NCBI RefSeq assembly: GCF_003386095.1
Contig: NZ_QREG01000004.1
Location: 124,001-188,000, forward strand
Reading direction: 5' to 3'
DNA from: Marinoscillum furvescens DSM 4134
GTDB lineage: Bacteria; Bacteroidota; Bacteroidia; Cytophagales; Cyclobacteriaceae
DNA: 64,000 nucleotides
Notes under the pieces: model-generated
Database searches by the model: none
What the model was told of the DNA's origin: nothing
The model's input: the letters and a program-made list of their open reading frames with translations, nothing else
Position numbers and translations under genes: made by a program
Shown here: one piece after another, positions 41,089-50,145 of the stretch
Position numbering within the stretch: the stretch's first letter is position 1
Layout of the letters: each line of letters opens with the position of its first letter

Positions 41089-42636
41089 ATGAAAGCAGAC
41101 AAACCACTATTTTTTCTAAGTCTTTTCCTAATCACATTGTTACAGGGATGCAACGTAAGCAAAACTGGAGGAAGCAGTACCGATGCCCGACCCAACGTGA
41201 TTTTTATCTTTCCTGACCAATACCGAAATGCCAGCCTTGGAATCTGGTCCAAACCTGAATATGAAGGCAAAATACAGGGAAAAGGGGATCCGGTAGTTAC
41301 GCCGGCATTGGATGAATTTGCCTCAGAAGCTGTCGTTTTTAGTCAGGCGCTAAGCAATTTTCCACTTTGTAGTCCATACAGAGCCATGCTTATATCTGGT
41401 ATGTATCCTAACAACAACGGAGTAGAGGCTAACTGCCGAAAGGACCGAAAGGCTTCACTCAAGTCTGACATAGAAGGTGTGACGGATGTTTTTGCCAATA
41501 ATGGATATGACGTATCCTATTTTGGAAAAGTGCACTGGCTTAAGAACGATCCGCTTTTTGATGAACACGGAACTTACGTAGGTTCCACGTTGCCTCCAGG
41601 AGGTCATTATATCAACGATTATGATACCTATGTGCCACCAGGACCAGATAGACATGGAATCGACTATATGTATCAGGTGATCAAGGATGTTCATTTTGAT
41701 CCTTATGTGTATTCATCTGACCCAAAACTAATAGATGGTAAGTCTGATGGAGAACAGCACATGCCTGGTAGGTTCAATGCAGAAATAGAGTCAGAAGCCA
41801 TTATCAAATACCTGGAAGTGACGCATAAACAGCGTGATCCTGAGAAGCCATTTTTCATGATGTGGTCTCTAAACCCCCCTCATAACCCCTGGACCGAAGA
41901 AAGCACCAAAATGGAATACTTTGACCAGTACACTGAAAATGGCACACCTAATCTCGACAAGCTTCTTACTCACGAAAATGCCGACCATGAAGTAGGGCAT
42001 TACGCTCCTTATTATTTTGCCAATGTATCGGCCGTAGACTACTACATCGGGCGAGTTTTGGACAAGCTGGAAGAGTTGGATCTGGATGATAATACAATTA
42101 TTGTATTCTCGTCTGATCATGGAGAAATGCTAGGTAGTCATGGCAAGCAGGGGAAAAACTATCCCGAAATGGAGTCGCTAAACATCCCGTTTATGATCAA
42201 ATGGGGAGACCGGCTCAAACACAGAGTGGAGGACAGAATCGTGAGTGTGCCAGACGTAATGCCTACTCTGCTAGGGCTTGCCGGACTGGAAAATAAAATA
42301 CCTGAGAGTGTACAGGGCGAAGACTTTTCGGATTTGGTCGTCAGTGCTCAAGAAACAAATCCTAAGCCAGAAGCAGCGCTGATCATGAGCTATAAGTACA
42401 GAGGTGTATTTACTGGGAGGTATACTTTTGTAGTGGAAGAAAAGGGAGGCAAAGCCAAGAATGTATTTTGCTATGACAATGAAAAGGACCCTTATCAACT
42501 CGAACGAATCGCGCCAGAACAGCTGGACAAAGAGCTTCTAAAAGATCTCAAGACAAAGCTTGCGGACCTGTTAGTGACCACCAACGATTCCTGGGTAGAG
42601 CGAGGTATAGCTAAAGAATACCTAAACTATAACTAG
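41089..42636 (+). CDS. Formylglycine-dependent S1 sulfatase
   Basis: The product is 515 residues from ATG 41089, giving a lipoprotein signal with Cys21 (LLQGC). An S1 sulfatase: the CSPYR motif at residues 94-98 gives formylglycine at Cys94, and metal ligands lie in NVIFIFPDQYR (Asp43, Gln44) and FSSDHGEMLGSHG. The missing second acidic residue after Asp43 (Asp-Gln, not Asp-Asp) is common in several subfamilies. It removes sulfate esters from the glycan. Needs a maturase not seen here. Confidence 0.92.
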   Translation: MKADKPLFFLSLFLITLLQGCNVSKTGGSSTDARPNVIFIFPDQYRNASLGIWSKPEYEGKIQGKGDPVVTPALDEFASEAVVFSQALSNFPLCSPYRAMLISGMYPNNNGVEANCRKDRKASLKSDIEGVTDVFANNGYDVSYFGKVHWLKNDPLFDEHGTYVGSTLPPGGHYINDYDTYVPPGPDRHGIDYMYQVIKDVHFDPYVYSSDPKLIDGKSDGEQHMPGRFNAEIESEAIIKYLEVTHKQRDPEKPFFMMWSLNPPHNPWTEESTKMEYFDQYTENGTPNLDKLLTHENADHEVGHYAPYYFANVSAVDYYIGRVLDKLEELDLDDNTIIVFSSDHGEMLGSHGKQGKNYPEMESLNIPFMIKWGDRLKHRVEDRIVSVPDVMPTLLGLAGLENKIPESVQGEDFSDLVVSAQETNPKPEAALIMSYKYRGVFTGRYTFVVEEKGGKAKNVFCYDNEKDPYQLERIAPEQLDKELLKDLKTKLADLLVTTNDSWVERGIAKEYLNYN

Positions 42637-42637
42637 C

Positions 42638-45600
42638 ATGAGTAGTGGCTATAGCGAATGTCTAAAGTCCGTTCTGGTATTAGCATGTTGTATGCTGCAC
42701 TTCTCTGCTGTTTTCGCTCAGATGCAGGCTGGTGACCCTGGGGTTGTGCCTGATTACGCTGTGATAAATGCCAATAAGACTGCTTTTCCACAGATGGAAA
42801 GGTGGGCAAAAGCAGGTGTAAGGGGTGGAATTCCCTTTCCAGAGACATTTGATGTGGTCAGGAGTATGGAGCCGGGTACCAGTTCGGATATCAACAATAA
42901 AATCAAAGAAGTGTCGGGGCTCTTGAAGGAAGGGGAGCTCGGGCTGGTAGTGCTAAGAAATGGTGAATATGACATTCGAGAAGAAGTGACCATGCGGTCG
43001 AACGTCTCCCTCATAGGCGAAAGTAGGTCCGGTACTGTGTGCACCATCGATTTTAAAAATGGCTTTGGGTTTCACTTCTCTGGAGTACACAGGTCAGGCA
43101 TTTATCGGATGACCATCCAGGGGGGGTGGGGCACGCCACGATACGATTGGAACTATAGCCTTTCAGAAAATGACGAAATGCCCGACAATGAGAATGTTGC
43201 AGTGAAATTTAAAGGGTCTGTAGATTGCTGGCTGGATGAGGTGAACATCTACAATAGTGGCAAAGATCCTATGCGCTGCGCTGCAGCACATACGACATTT
43301 CGAAACTTAAAAGTAAAGGGCGCACACCGCAAGGCTGGAGGTGCTCAGGGGTATTTTTTTATCCAGGGACCTGACAATCTCATCACAGGCTGTGAGATGA
43401 CACACCTCAGACATATCTCATTGCAAGGCGCAGAGGTGGAGTACAATGTGGTCTATGACAATAACTTCCACCAGGAGGTCAGTTTTCACTCTGGTGACAA
43501 TGGCAATAACCTGATAGAAGGTAATCGCATCACACTTCCGGCAGATATGCCACCCGTGGAGGCCGGAGGGCCATACCCGGAAGTCAATACCAATGCTCCC
43601 AACTATTTTGCCATTATGGGCCCCTGGTCTTCTCAGCACGAAGTATCGCATCACCCCAACTATCTTTTTGCTAATCAATGCCTCCAACTCAACCATAACT
43701 TTGGGTCGAATACGCCATGGTCTGACCCATCGGTGGTCTATTCAGGGCCTGTCAGGATTGGTAAAACTCCCGAAGACCATATCAGCAATTTCCCTGTGCT
43801 TTCGGAGGTTCCGCCTAAAGGTAATACCCTCTATGCCGTTTCAGGTGCTAACCCTACCGTAATAAGTCATCTGGCGAGAAGCCCGCGGTTGCAGTTTATC
43901 AAGCCGATCACTTCTCAGCTGCTTTATGGTAGTCCAGTTCTGATCCAGCTTCAGGCCTATGATGAATATTTGATCAATGAAGTACACCTTTACCTGGACT
44001 CACAGTTGGTGGGTGTAAAATCCCACCCTCCATACGTCTGGAATAATGAAGGAGCATTAGCCACACTCGACCTGGGGCAGCATGAACTTGTGGCTGTGGC
44101 TGAAGATGATGAAGGGCTTAAAACCACCCGCGTATTGAATATCGAGGTGGTTGACCCTGTGGTGCTTCCCGATAGTTATACTGAGACCTTTACGAACATG
44201 GAGTTGAGTGGGTGGGGTGAATCGTCATTCGTGGGAGATGATGGATGGGTTTGGTCAGTAAATGCGAAGGGAGTGAACGGAGACTTAGATGGTAAAGGCG
44301 TCTACTTTCAAAAACAACAGACCGGTATCAGGTCTGGAACACTTTTAGGTGGGCTAAAGGATTTGTCGTTTGAGTGCATCAATAAGTTTGATGACAGTGA
44401 GCGAATTATAGAAGTTTATGTAAATGAACAGCTGGTACACTCCCATCGTCAATCTGGTTATGACAAATACCAGGTGAAGGTGTCTGATCTTCAAATAATG
44501 GGGGAGTTTGTCATAGAAATACGCAATGCCAGTGTGGATGAAGGGGATGTAGCTAAAACAGTTTCATTTGATAACATTAGCTGGACTACTTTAGGTCAGC
44601 AGTTAGACGCTCCACCTGTTTTGACTTTTAAAAACTTGTACGACTCGTTCAATTTTCGCGAAGGAGAATCAGTAGAAGTACACGCTACCGCGATAGATGA
44701 TAAAAAAATTGATTCAGTAGAACTATACATAGATGACAAATGGGTAGCTACTGCTACGCATCCTCCATATGAATGGGGAGAGGAGTTAAGTGCTTTGCGA
44801 TTGCTTTCTTCAGGGGCTCACGATATCAAGATTACCGCCTATGATAACAGTCAGCAGCAGTCCTCTCACCAGGTTCGAATTTTGCGTAATGCAAATGATG
44901 CTCCGCTGATCAGTGTAACGGAACCGGTAAGTGGTAGTCGGCTATATGAGCTGACGGGTTTGGGTGCGTATATTTCGGATGATGGTGACCTCAAAAGTGT
45001 CAGCCTTTACCTAAATGACCAACTCTTGGACTACCAACAGGAAGAACCATTTGGGTGGGAGCATGCAGATACCATCAGTGCCCTGATTGGGTTGCAGGGT
45101 GCCCAGATTCTGAAAATCGTAGCAGAGGATACGGAAGGCGCTACTTCACAACGCATCATTCATGTACTCATGAATGATGCGCCCAACATATCTATCACAA
45201 ATCCTACATCCAGTACATACCAGTTAGGAGAGGAGATTCCTCTGGAGATTGTTATTTCTGATGATTTTGGTGAAATGGAAAAAGCTACATTATACCTCAA
45301 TGGTGAAACCCTCGATACTAAAAGCGATTCACCTTTCAGCTGGTCACACGATACGTCTTTTCCAGCGCTCCATGCGATGAGTATAGGAGCGCATACGCTT
45401 AAAGTCCAGGCAATAGATCAAAGCGGCCTTTTAGCGGAAGATTCTGTTATTTTTTCGGTGATCCAGGCGCTTGGAAGTCAAAGTAAACAAGAGCGTGCAT
45501 TGATCTATCCTAATCCTACTAACCAGAAGGTTTTGGTGCTCACGGAGGTACCCCATACTGTGGCGGTATATGATGTGGCGGGTACTTTGGTGTATCAGTC

Positions 45601-45715
45601 TGTACATAAGGCCAGAGAAAGCCAGATAGATTTATCTGGAGTAAGCGCAGGAAGCTATCTCCTAAAGGTCAATGAGCCCACACAGGTGAAAAGCTACCTG
45701 CTGATCAGAAAGTAA
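42638..45715 (+). CDS. Secreted beta-helix protein with Ig repeats and T9SS tail
   Basis: This 1025-residue protein has a signal peptide (1-28), a right-handed beta-helix (about 65-390), a galactose-binding-like region (about 510-640), three Ig-like repeats of the type SVELYIDDKWVATATHPPYE (about 640-930) and a type IX secretion C-terminal domain from about 950 (IYPNPTNQKVLV). A candidate polysaccharide lyase. A block at residues 239-305 is nearly shared with the protein at 47558. Start lies 2 bp after the sulfatase stop. Confidence 0.75.
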   Translation: MSSGYSECLKSVLVLACCMLHFSAVFAQMQAGDPGVVPDYAVINANKTAFPQMERWAKAGVRGGIPFPETFDVVRSMEPGTSSDINNKIKEVSGLLKEGELGLVVLRNGEYDIREEVTMRSNVSLIGESRSGTVCTIDFKNGFGFHFSGVHRSGIYRMTIQGGWGTPRYDWNYSLSENDEMPDNENVAVKFKGSVDCWLDEVNIYNSGKDPMRCAAAHTTFRNLKVKGAHRKAGGAQGYFFIQGPDNLITGCEMTHLRHISLQGAEVEYNVVYDNNFHQEVSFHSGDNGNNLIEGNRITLPADMPPVEAGGPYPEVNTNAPNYFAIMGPWSSQHEVSHHPNYLFANQCLQLNHNFGSNTPWSDPSVVYSGPVRIGKTPEDHISNFPVLSEVPPKGNTLYAVSGANPTVISHLARSPRLQFIKPITSQLLYGSPVLIQLQAYDEYLINEVHLYLDSQLVGVKSHPPYVWNNEGALATLDLGQHELVAVAEDDEGLKTTRVLNIEVVDPVVLPDSYTETFTNMELSGWGESSFVGDDGWVWSVNAKGVNGDLDGKGVYFQKQQTGIRSGTLLGGLKDLSFECINKFDDSERIIEVYVNEQLVHSHRQSGYDKYQVKVSDLQIMGEFVIEIRNASVDEGDVAKTVSFDNISWTTLGQQLDAPPVLTFKNLYDSFNFREGESVEVHATAIDDKKIDSVELYIDDKWVATATHPPYEWGEELSALRLLSSGAHDIKITAYDNSQQQSSHQVRILRNANDAPLISVTEPVSGSRLYELTGLGAYISDDGDLKSVSLYLNDQLLDYQQEEPFGWEHADTISALIGLQGAQILKIVAEDTEGATSQRIIHVLMNDAPNISITNPTSSTYQLGEEIPLEIVISDDFGEMEKATLYLNGETLDTKSDSPFSWSHDTSFPALHAMSIGAHTLKVQAIDQSGLLAEDSVIFSVIQALGSQSKQERALIYPNPTNQKVLVLTEVPHTVAVYDVAGTLVYQSVHKARESQIDLSGVSAGSYLLKVNEPTQVKSYLLIRK

Positions 45716-45763
45716 GACGTGAATAAAACTAGACGAAAGTAGAACACTAAAAATATTAATATC

Positions 45764-47332
45764 ATGAGTAAAATAGTTTGTTTCCTGGTTTGGGTAAGTG
45801 TGCTGAGTGTTTCCTGTAGCTCGCATTCTGGCGCACAAAATGATCAGGGAGATAAAGCCAGGGGCATTCACGTAGATGGCTTGCCAGATTTTTCTTACGC
45901 AGGCTATGACTTTGGACAGGGGGAGTTGCCAGAGGGTAATGGGCTGCAGGTTTTTCGTGTAGAAGACTTTGGAGCCATAGCCAATGATGCCAATTCTGAT
46001 TTTAAAGCGATCCAGTCGGCAATAGATGCAGCAGAGGCTAATGGCGGGATTGTTTTGTTTGGGCCCGGCAGGTATTTGCTAAACGAACAAAAAGGAAACC
46101 AGCAGGGACTAATTATTGAAGCTGACAATGTTATTTTAAGAGGAGCAGGAGATGGTCCTGAAGGAACCGAGCTGTTCATGTCGTGGCAGCTAGAGCCTGC
46201 AGACCCTTCCAAAATGTACAGCACTCCAGCCATGATTCAGTTTAGAGCATCTTCCAAGAAACAAGATGCAGGTAGTTTGGCAAAAGATGTAGCGCGGGGG
46301 CAGGATCATTTGGAATTTGTCGGAGAGCCGAAAGTGAAAGCTGGGGATTTTATTACAATATCGGCAGTGGGGACCTTTCTCAATGAGCAGCTCTTAGAAG
46401 GCAAGAAAACCAGGCCTATTTGGAGTCGCATCAACGAACGAGGGGCCGCAGTGGATGAAATTCATCAGGTGAAAGCAGTGGATGGAAATAGGGTTGTTTT
46501 GCATGCGCCTGTTACTTTGGCTATTTCCGCTAGCGATCCATGGGAGATAAAAAAGATTCAGCTGCTACAAAAATGTGGAGTTGAGCAATTGCATTTCATT
46601 GGAAACTTTCATGAAGGTTTTGAACACCATAAAAATGCACTGCATGACTCAGGGTTTACCGGAATCGCTATGGTTCGTACCTTCAACTCCTGGATCAGGC
46701 ATGTATCCTTTAGTGATGTCAGTGCTGCAGCAAGCTTCAGCTCATCTTTATGTGGTACGTTTTTACATTGTAAAGTAAAAGGCAATGGTGGACATTCTAG
46801 TTTTGGGTTTCACGCCAGTACGCGTTCACTGATGGCATACTGTGAAGATCAGGCCAATGCCTGGCATGGCCCTAATGCTTCTCACCGCTCTGTGGGTAGT
46901 GTAATTTATAAATTTGAAGGAATCAATCGTGGTATCGATCTGCACGGTGATTTTCCAAGAAATACACTTTTTGACCAATGCGTAATGGCTGGGTTCGATG
47001 GTGATAGTGTGGGTAGGGCCAGTCATGGTGCGAGCTTTCGCAATTTGCCCAACCACATGGGCGGGTTGGTGCTATGGAATTTTGAGCAAACCGCAAGACC
47101 CAGACCTGGATTCGATTTTTGGGATTTGTATGAAGACAAACCAGATGAGCTCTATGGTCCACTAACAGCTGTAAACCCGGTGATAGTAGGCTACAAAGGG
47201 GAAGGAACCAGTTTTGTGAAAGAAAGCGTAGGCAAGGTAGAGTCCTGGGGAAAACATGTGGCTCCTGCTTCCTTGTTCCTATACCAAAAACAGCAAAATG
47301 GAATGAAAATTCCTACTTATCTGAAGAATTAA
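45764..47332 (+). CDS. Beta-helix lipoprotein, DUF4955-like, lyase candidate
   Basis: This 522-residue protein has a lipoprotein signal with Cys18 (LSVSC). Residues 58-85 carry the beta-helix entry FRVEDFGAIANDANSDFKAI, then AIDAAEANGGIVLFGPGRYL, typical of pectin-lyase-fold enzymes. The later half has His/Arg-rich turns (GHSSFGFHASTRSLMAYCED, NASHRSVG). It resembles PUL proteins annotated DUF4955. The position in a GH88/sulfatase locus makes a lyase or epimerase likely; no catalytic residues can be proven. Confidence 0.7.
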   Translation: MSKIVCFLVWVSVLSVSCSSHSGAQNDQGDKARGIHVDGLPDFSYAGYDFGQGELPEGNGLQVFRVEDFGAIANDANSDFKAIQSAIDAAEANGGIVLFGPGRYLLNEQKGNQQGLIIEADNVILRGAGDGPEGTELFMSWQLEPADPSKMYSTPAMIQFRASSKKQDAGSLAKDVARGQDHLEFVGEPKVKAGDFITISAVGTFLNEQLLEGKKTRPIWSRINERGAAVDEIHQVKAVDGNRVVLHAPVTLAISASDPWEIKKIQLLQKCGVEQLHFIGNFHEGFEHHKNALHDSGFTGIAMVRTFNSWIRHVSFSDVSAAASFSSSLCGTFLHCKVKGNGGHSSFGFHASTRSLMAYCEDQANAWHGPNASHRSVGSVIYKFEGINRGIDLHGDFPRNTLFDQCVMAGFDGDSVGRASHGASFRNLPNHMGGLVLWNFEQTARPRPGFDFWDLYEDKPDELYGPLTAVNPVIVGYKGEGTSFVKESVGKVESWGKHVAPASLFLYQKQQNGMKIPTYLKN

Positions 47333-47362
47333 GAAACTTCATTCAGTTGATGTCAGTCGATT

Positions 47363-47394
47363 AGCCGTTTCATGAAGTACATGAGCGGCTTTTT
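47363..47394 (+). terminator. Hairpin after DUF4955-like gene
   Basis: AGCCG pairs with CGGCT across an inner CATG/CATG match, followed by TTTTTGC. This suggests that the last beta-helix gene has its own promoter in 47395-47557. Confidence 0.55.
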
Positions 47395-47557
47395 GCATTT
47401 GTAGCGTGAGTGAAGTTGAGGCAACGTAAATGAGGGCTCTCAAGCTATTGTTTAGGTACGATATTGACAGTTTTCTGTACAATCAGTCAAAGGAAAATGG
47501 TGTATTGATAGTTCATTGCTTGAATTATTTATCCATTCAAATCAAACTATTAAGCAC

Positions 47558-48982
47558 ATGAACCACGTACAAAAACTACCTAAACTGCTGGTTGGAATTG
47601 TTTTCTATTTTCTCACTATTAACCTGTCTGCTCAATTGTCCAACATACCTTCTGCCAAAATTGACAGATGGAATGACGCAGGAGTTGCTGGTGGCATACC
47701 GTCACTCCCAGGGTCGTTTACCTCAGGTAACTCTGTCACCGTTACCACGAAGACCAATGCGGGGATACAGGCAGCTATAGATGCTGCAGCCTCTCAGGGT
47801 AAAAGCTGGGTGTATCTGCCAGATGGATGGTACAATCTCACAGGACAGGTAAACATGACGTCAGGCGTTTCCCTTGTTGGGCAAAGTAAGTCCGGCGTAA
47901 AAGTGCTGATTAAATTCAATACCGGTAATGCCTTTTCTATGTACAAAGACAGTAATTGCGGTATCTACCGTATGACCATTAGTGGTCGGTTTCCTGTAGG
48001 TGACGGCACATACTACGTTACACCTACCAACAAATGGGGCTGTAGCACTTGTAACGAGCTGCCAGCAGTTACAAATATCAGTATTCAAATCAACGAATCG
48101 AATAATTGCTGGGTAGACAATGTGGCTATTAATAATAGCGGACGACACCCCATTAATATTTCTAATGATTCTCACCATATCACTATAAGAAATACTGATA
48201 TCAAAGGAGCATTCAATAAAGGAGGGGGAGCTAATGGGTACTTTTTTATCCAGGGAAGAGACAATCTAATTACTGAGTGTACGGTCACACAAATCAGACA
48301 TATTTCTTTGCAGGGACCTTCATCACAATACAATGTCGTATACGACAATGTCTTCCAGCAGGAGGTGAGTTTTCATGCCGAAGACGCTGGTAATAATTTG
48401 ATAGAAAATAATACTATTACGCTACCTGCAGATATGCCTACAGGATACTATGCCATAATGGGGACCTGGTCTACTCAGCACAACATGTCATTGGCAGATA
48501 ATTACATTTATAACAACACATGCGTGGAAAACAATCACGGTGGCGCAGTGCTATACCCCGGGCAAGATGGTGCAGGAGCGGTAGTATATGCCGGGCCGAT
48601 AGATGGAAAAAAGGAAGCAGTGGCTGCTGGGCGTACTTATGACCATACGGCCAACTTTGAGGCGGAATACAACGGCCCATCAGGTGGGGCTATCTACGGT
48701 GGTAGTGGCAGTAGGAAAGCTGTAGCCCAAAAAAAGGAATTGACGATGGAGGTATATCCCAATCCGGCAGGTGATCGACTCATGCTATCTGGATGCTGCA
48801 TCAGTAAGGACCAGATTAAACTATTTAGGACGGATGGGCGTCAGGTTCTGGATATACGTGTTTACCTGGAAAAAGACATGTCATTCATAGATATTGGCCA
48901 TCTGAAAAACGGAGTATATTTGGTAGAGGTAAAACGAGCTAGTGGTTCTTCTGAGGTTTTAAAATTCATTAAATCTAGATAA
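47558..48982 (+). CDS. Secreted beta-helix protein with T9SS tail
   Basis: This 474-residue protein starts at ATG 47558, giving a clean signal peptide (cut after LSAQ, residue 26). The beta-helix (about 50-390) shares the block RHISLQG, YNVVYDN, QEVSFH, ITLPADMP with the 1025-residue protein at 42638, with residues 228-294 very alike. A type IX secretion tail begins near 405 (MEVYPNPAGDR). It is a compact paralog lacking the Ig repeats. A lyase function is inferred from fold and locus. Confidence 0.75.
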   Translation: MNHVQKLPKLLVGIVFYFLTINLSAQLSNIPSAKIDRWNDAGVAGGIPSLPGSFTSGNSVTVTTKTNAGIQAAIDAAASQGKSWVYLPDGWYNLTGQVNMTSGVSLVGQSKSGVKVLIKFNTGNAFSMYKDSNCGIYRMTISGRFPVGDGTYYVTPTNKWGCSTCNELPAVTNISIQINESNNCWVDNVAINNSGRHPINISNDSHHITIRNTDIKGAFNKGGGANGYFFIQGRDNLITECTVTQIRHISLQGPSSQYNVVYDNVFQQEVSFHAEDAGNNLIENNTITLPADMPTGYYAIMGTWSTQHNMSLADNYIYNNTCVENNHGGAVLYPGQDGAGAVVYAGPIDGKKEAVAAGRTYDHTANFEAEYNGPSGGAIYGGSGSRKAVAQKKELTMEVYPNPAGDRLMLSGCCISKDQIKLFRTDGRQVLDIRVYLEKDMSFIDIGHLKNGVYLVEVKRASGSSEVLKFIKSR

Positions 48983-48988
48983 TCACTT

Positions 48989-49023
48989 AAGCCTATTCAT
49001 TGATCCGATCAATGAATAGGCTT
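48989..49023. terminator. Perfect 16-bp bidirectional terminator
   Basis: AAGCCTATTCATTGAT pairs with ATCAATGAATAGGCTT around CCG, followed by GTTTTTT on the plus strand. It ends the PUL and the convergent propeller gene. Confidence 0.85.
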
Positions 49024-49036
49024 GTTTTTTCTCACC

Positions 49037-49921
49037 CTAAAACTCCACCCGATAGGCCATCACCCGGTTGTGGAAAAAGGTGGGCACCAGCAGCAGGTTT
49101 TGTTCTGATATGTAATCGATATCCGCAGCATTGATAGACTGCTCTCGAGTATCTAGAAGTAACGTGCTTTTGCCGGTTTTACCTTCTATATAAAAGAGCT
49201 GGCCACCCCACGCACTGGTGATGAAGTCATTGTTTGGTAGCTGTACGATACCGTCGCCCTGCGTGATGCCAGTGGCTACCGTAGAGGTAGTGCCAGCATC
49301 CAGGTCTAGCAGACCAAATGCCCCTCCCTTAAAATCCAGAAAATACATGCCGTTATCGGTAGCCAATAGTCCGTTTAGACGCTGTACGGAATCCAGACCA
49401 TGAGTAGCTACAATCTCCCCATTCTGAAGTACGTGGATACTGTTGGAGTTAGATCCGGAGGCATACACCGTTCCATCTTTTCCTATAGTCAGGTCGTTGA
49501 GTTGAGGGTTGTCAGGGAGGGTGTAGGTGTTGGAGATAGAGCCCGTGGCCAGGTCTATCTCCACAATATCATCTATGTCGTTTACATAAAGTTTACCATC
49601 ATGGATGCCCATGCCTTTCGGTGCATGGAGCCCTACAGCCCATTTGATCGACAGGATGTTTCCATTCGTGTCGAGTTTGGAAATGAAGCCATTTCCATCT
49701 TTCTCCCACGGGCCTTGATTGATATTGGCTACGTAGATGGTGGCGGATTCTCCGTGGTACAATGCCGACTCGCAGGTCGTGAGCAGTGTGTCACTCTCCC
49801 AAACTAGCGAGAGCTGAGGTGTCAGGGTTTCTTCTTCGGTGTTTTCGCTGGACTGTTGCTTGCTCTGGCAAGCCACCAAAACCAGCAGTGCGAGTGTTGT
49901 AATGTGGTTGATGTATTTCAT
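49037..49921 (-). CDS. SMP-30/gluconolactonase-like propeller lipoprotein
   Basis: The product is 294 residues from ATG 49921, which gives a lipoprotein signal (Cys18, LVLVAC). The six-bladed propeller repeats include HAPKGMGIHDGKLYVNDIDD and PQLNDLTIGKDGTVYASGSN, the SMP-30/LRE-like pattern. Members hydrolyse sugar lactones or bind ligands. It is convergent to the PUL and may be unrelated to it. Confidence 0.75.
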   Translation of the reverse strand: MKYINHITTLALLVLVACQSKQQSSENTEEETLTPQLSLVWESDTLLTTCESALYHGESATIYVANINQGPWEKDGNGFISKLDTNGNILSIKWAVGLHAPKGMGIHDGKLYVNDIDDIVEIDLATGSISNTYTLPDNPQLNDLTIGKDGTVYASGSNSNSIHVLQNGEIVATHGLDSVQRLNGLLATDNGMYFLDFKGGAFGLLDLDAGTTSTVATGITQGDGIVQLPNNDFITSAWGGQLFYIEGKTGKSTLLLDTREQSINAADIDYISEQNLLLVPTFFHNRVMAYRVEF

Positions 49922-50093
49922 GCATATGAAGGTAAAACGAATAGTTTGGACTTTCAATACCTCGCTTACTTAGCAGAGAATAATGCAATGAAAAGCGGGT
50001 GTAGAAATACGAAAGAAGTAGGGGAGCTGTTCTTGCACTGAAAACATTTTTTGGGCGATATTTTTCTTTTTTGATAATAAGCGTTTAATTTAC

Positions 50094-50103
50094 GTTTATA
50101 AAC
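50094..50103. promoter_or_regulatory. Palindrome upstream of galK
   Basis: GTTTATAAAC is a perfect 10-bp palindrome 42 bp before the galK ATG; a related GCGTTTAAT lies 10 bp further upstream. It may be an operator for a sugar-responsive regulator. Confidence 0.35.
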
Positions 50104-50145
50104 ATGACTAGTTTTAGGTTTACTGGTCTTTAAGAAGAATAGAAG

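Noticed and set aside
44600-45450. Ig-like repeats as a repeat-driven hypervariable region
   Set aside because: The repeats are old and diverged at DNA level; ordinary domain duplication explains them.
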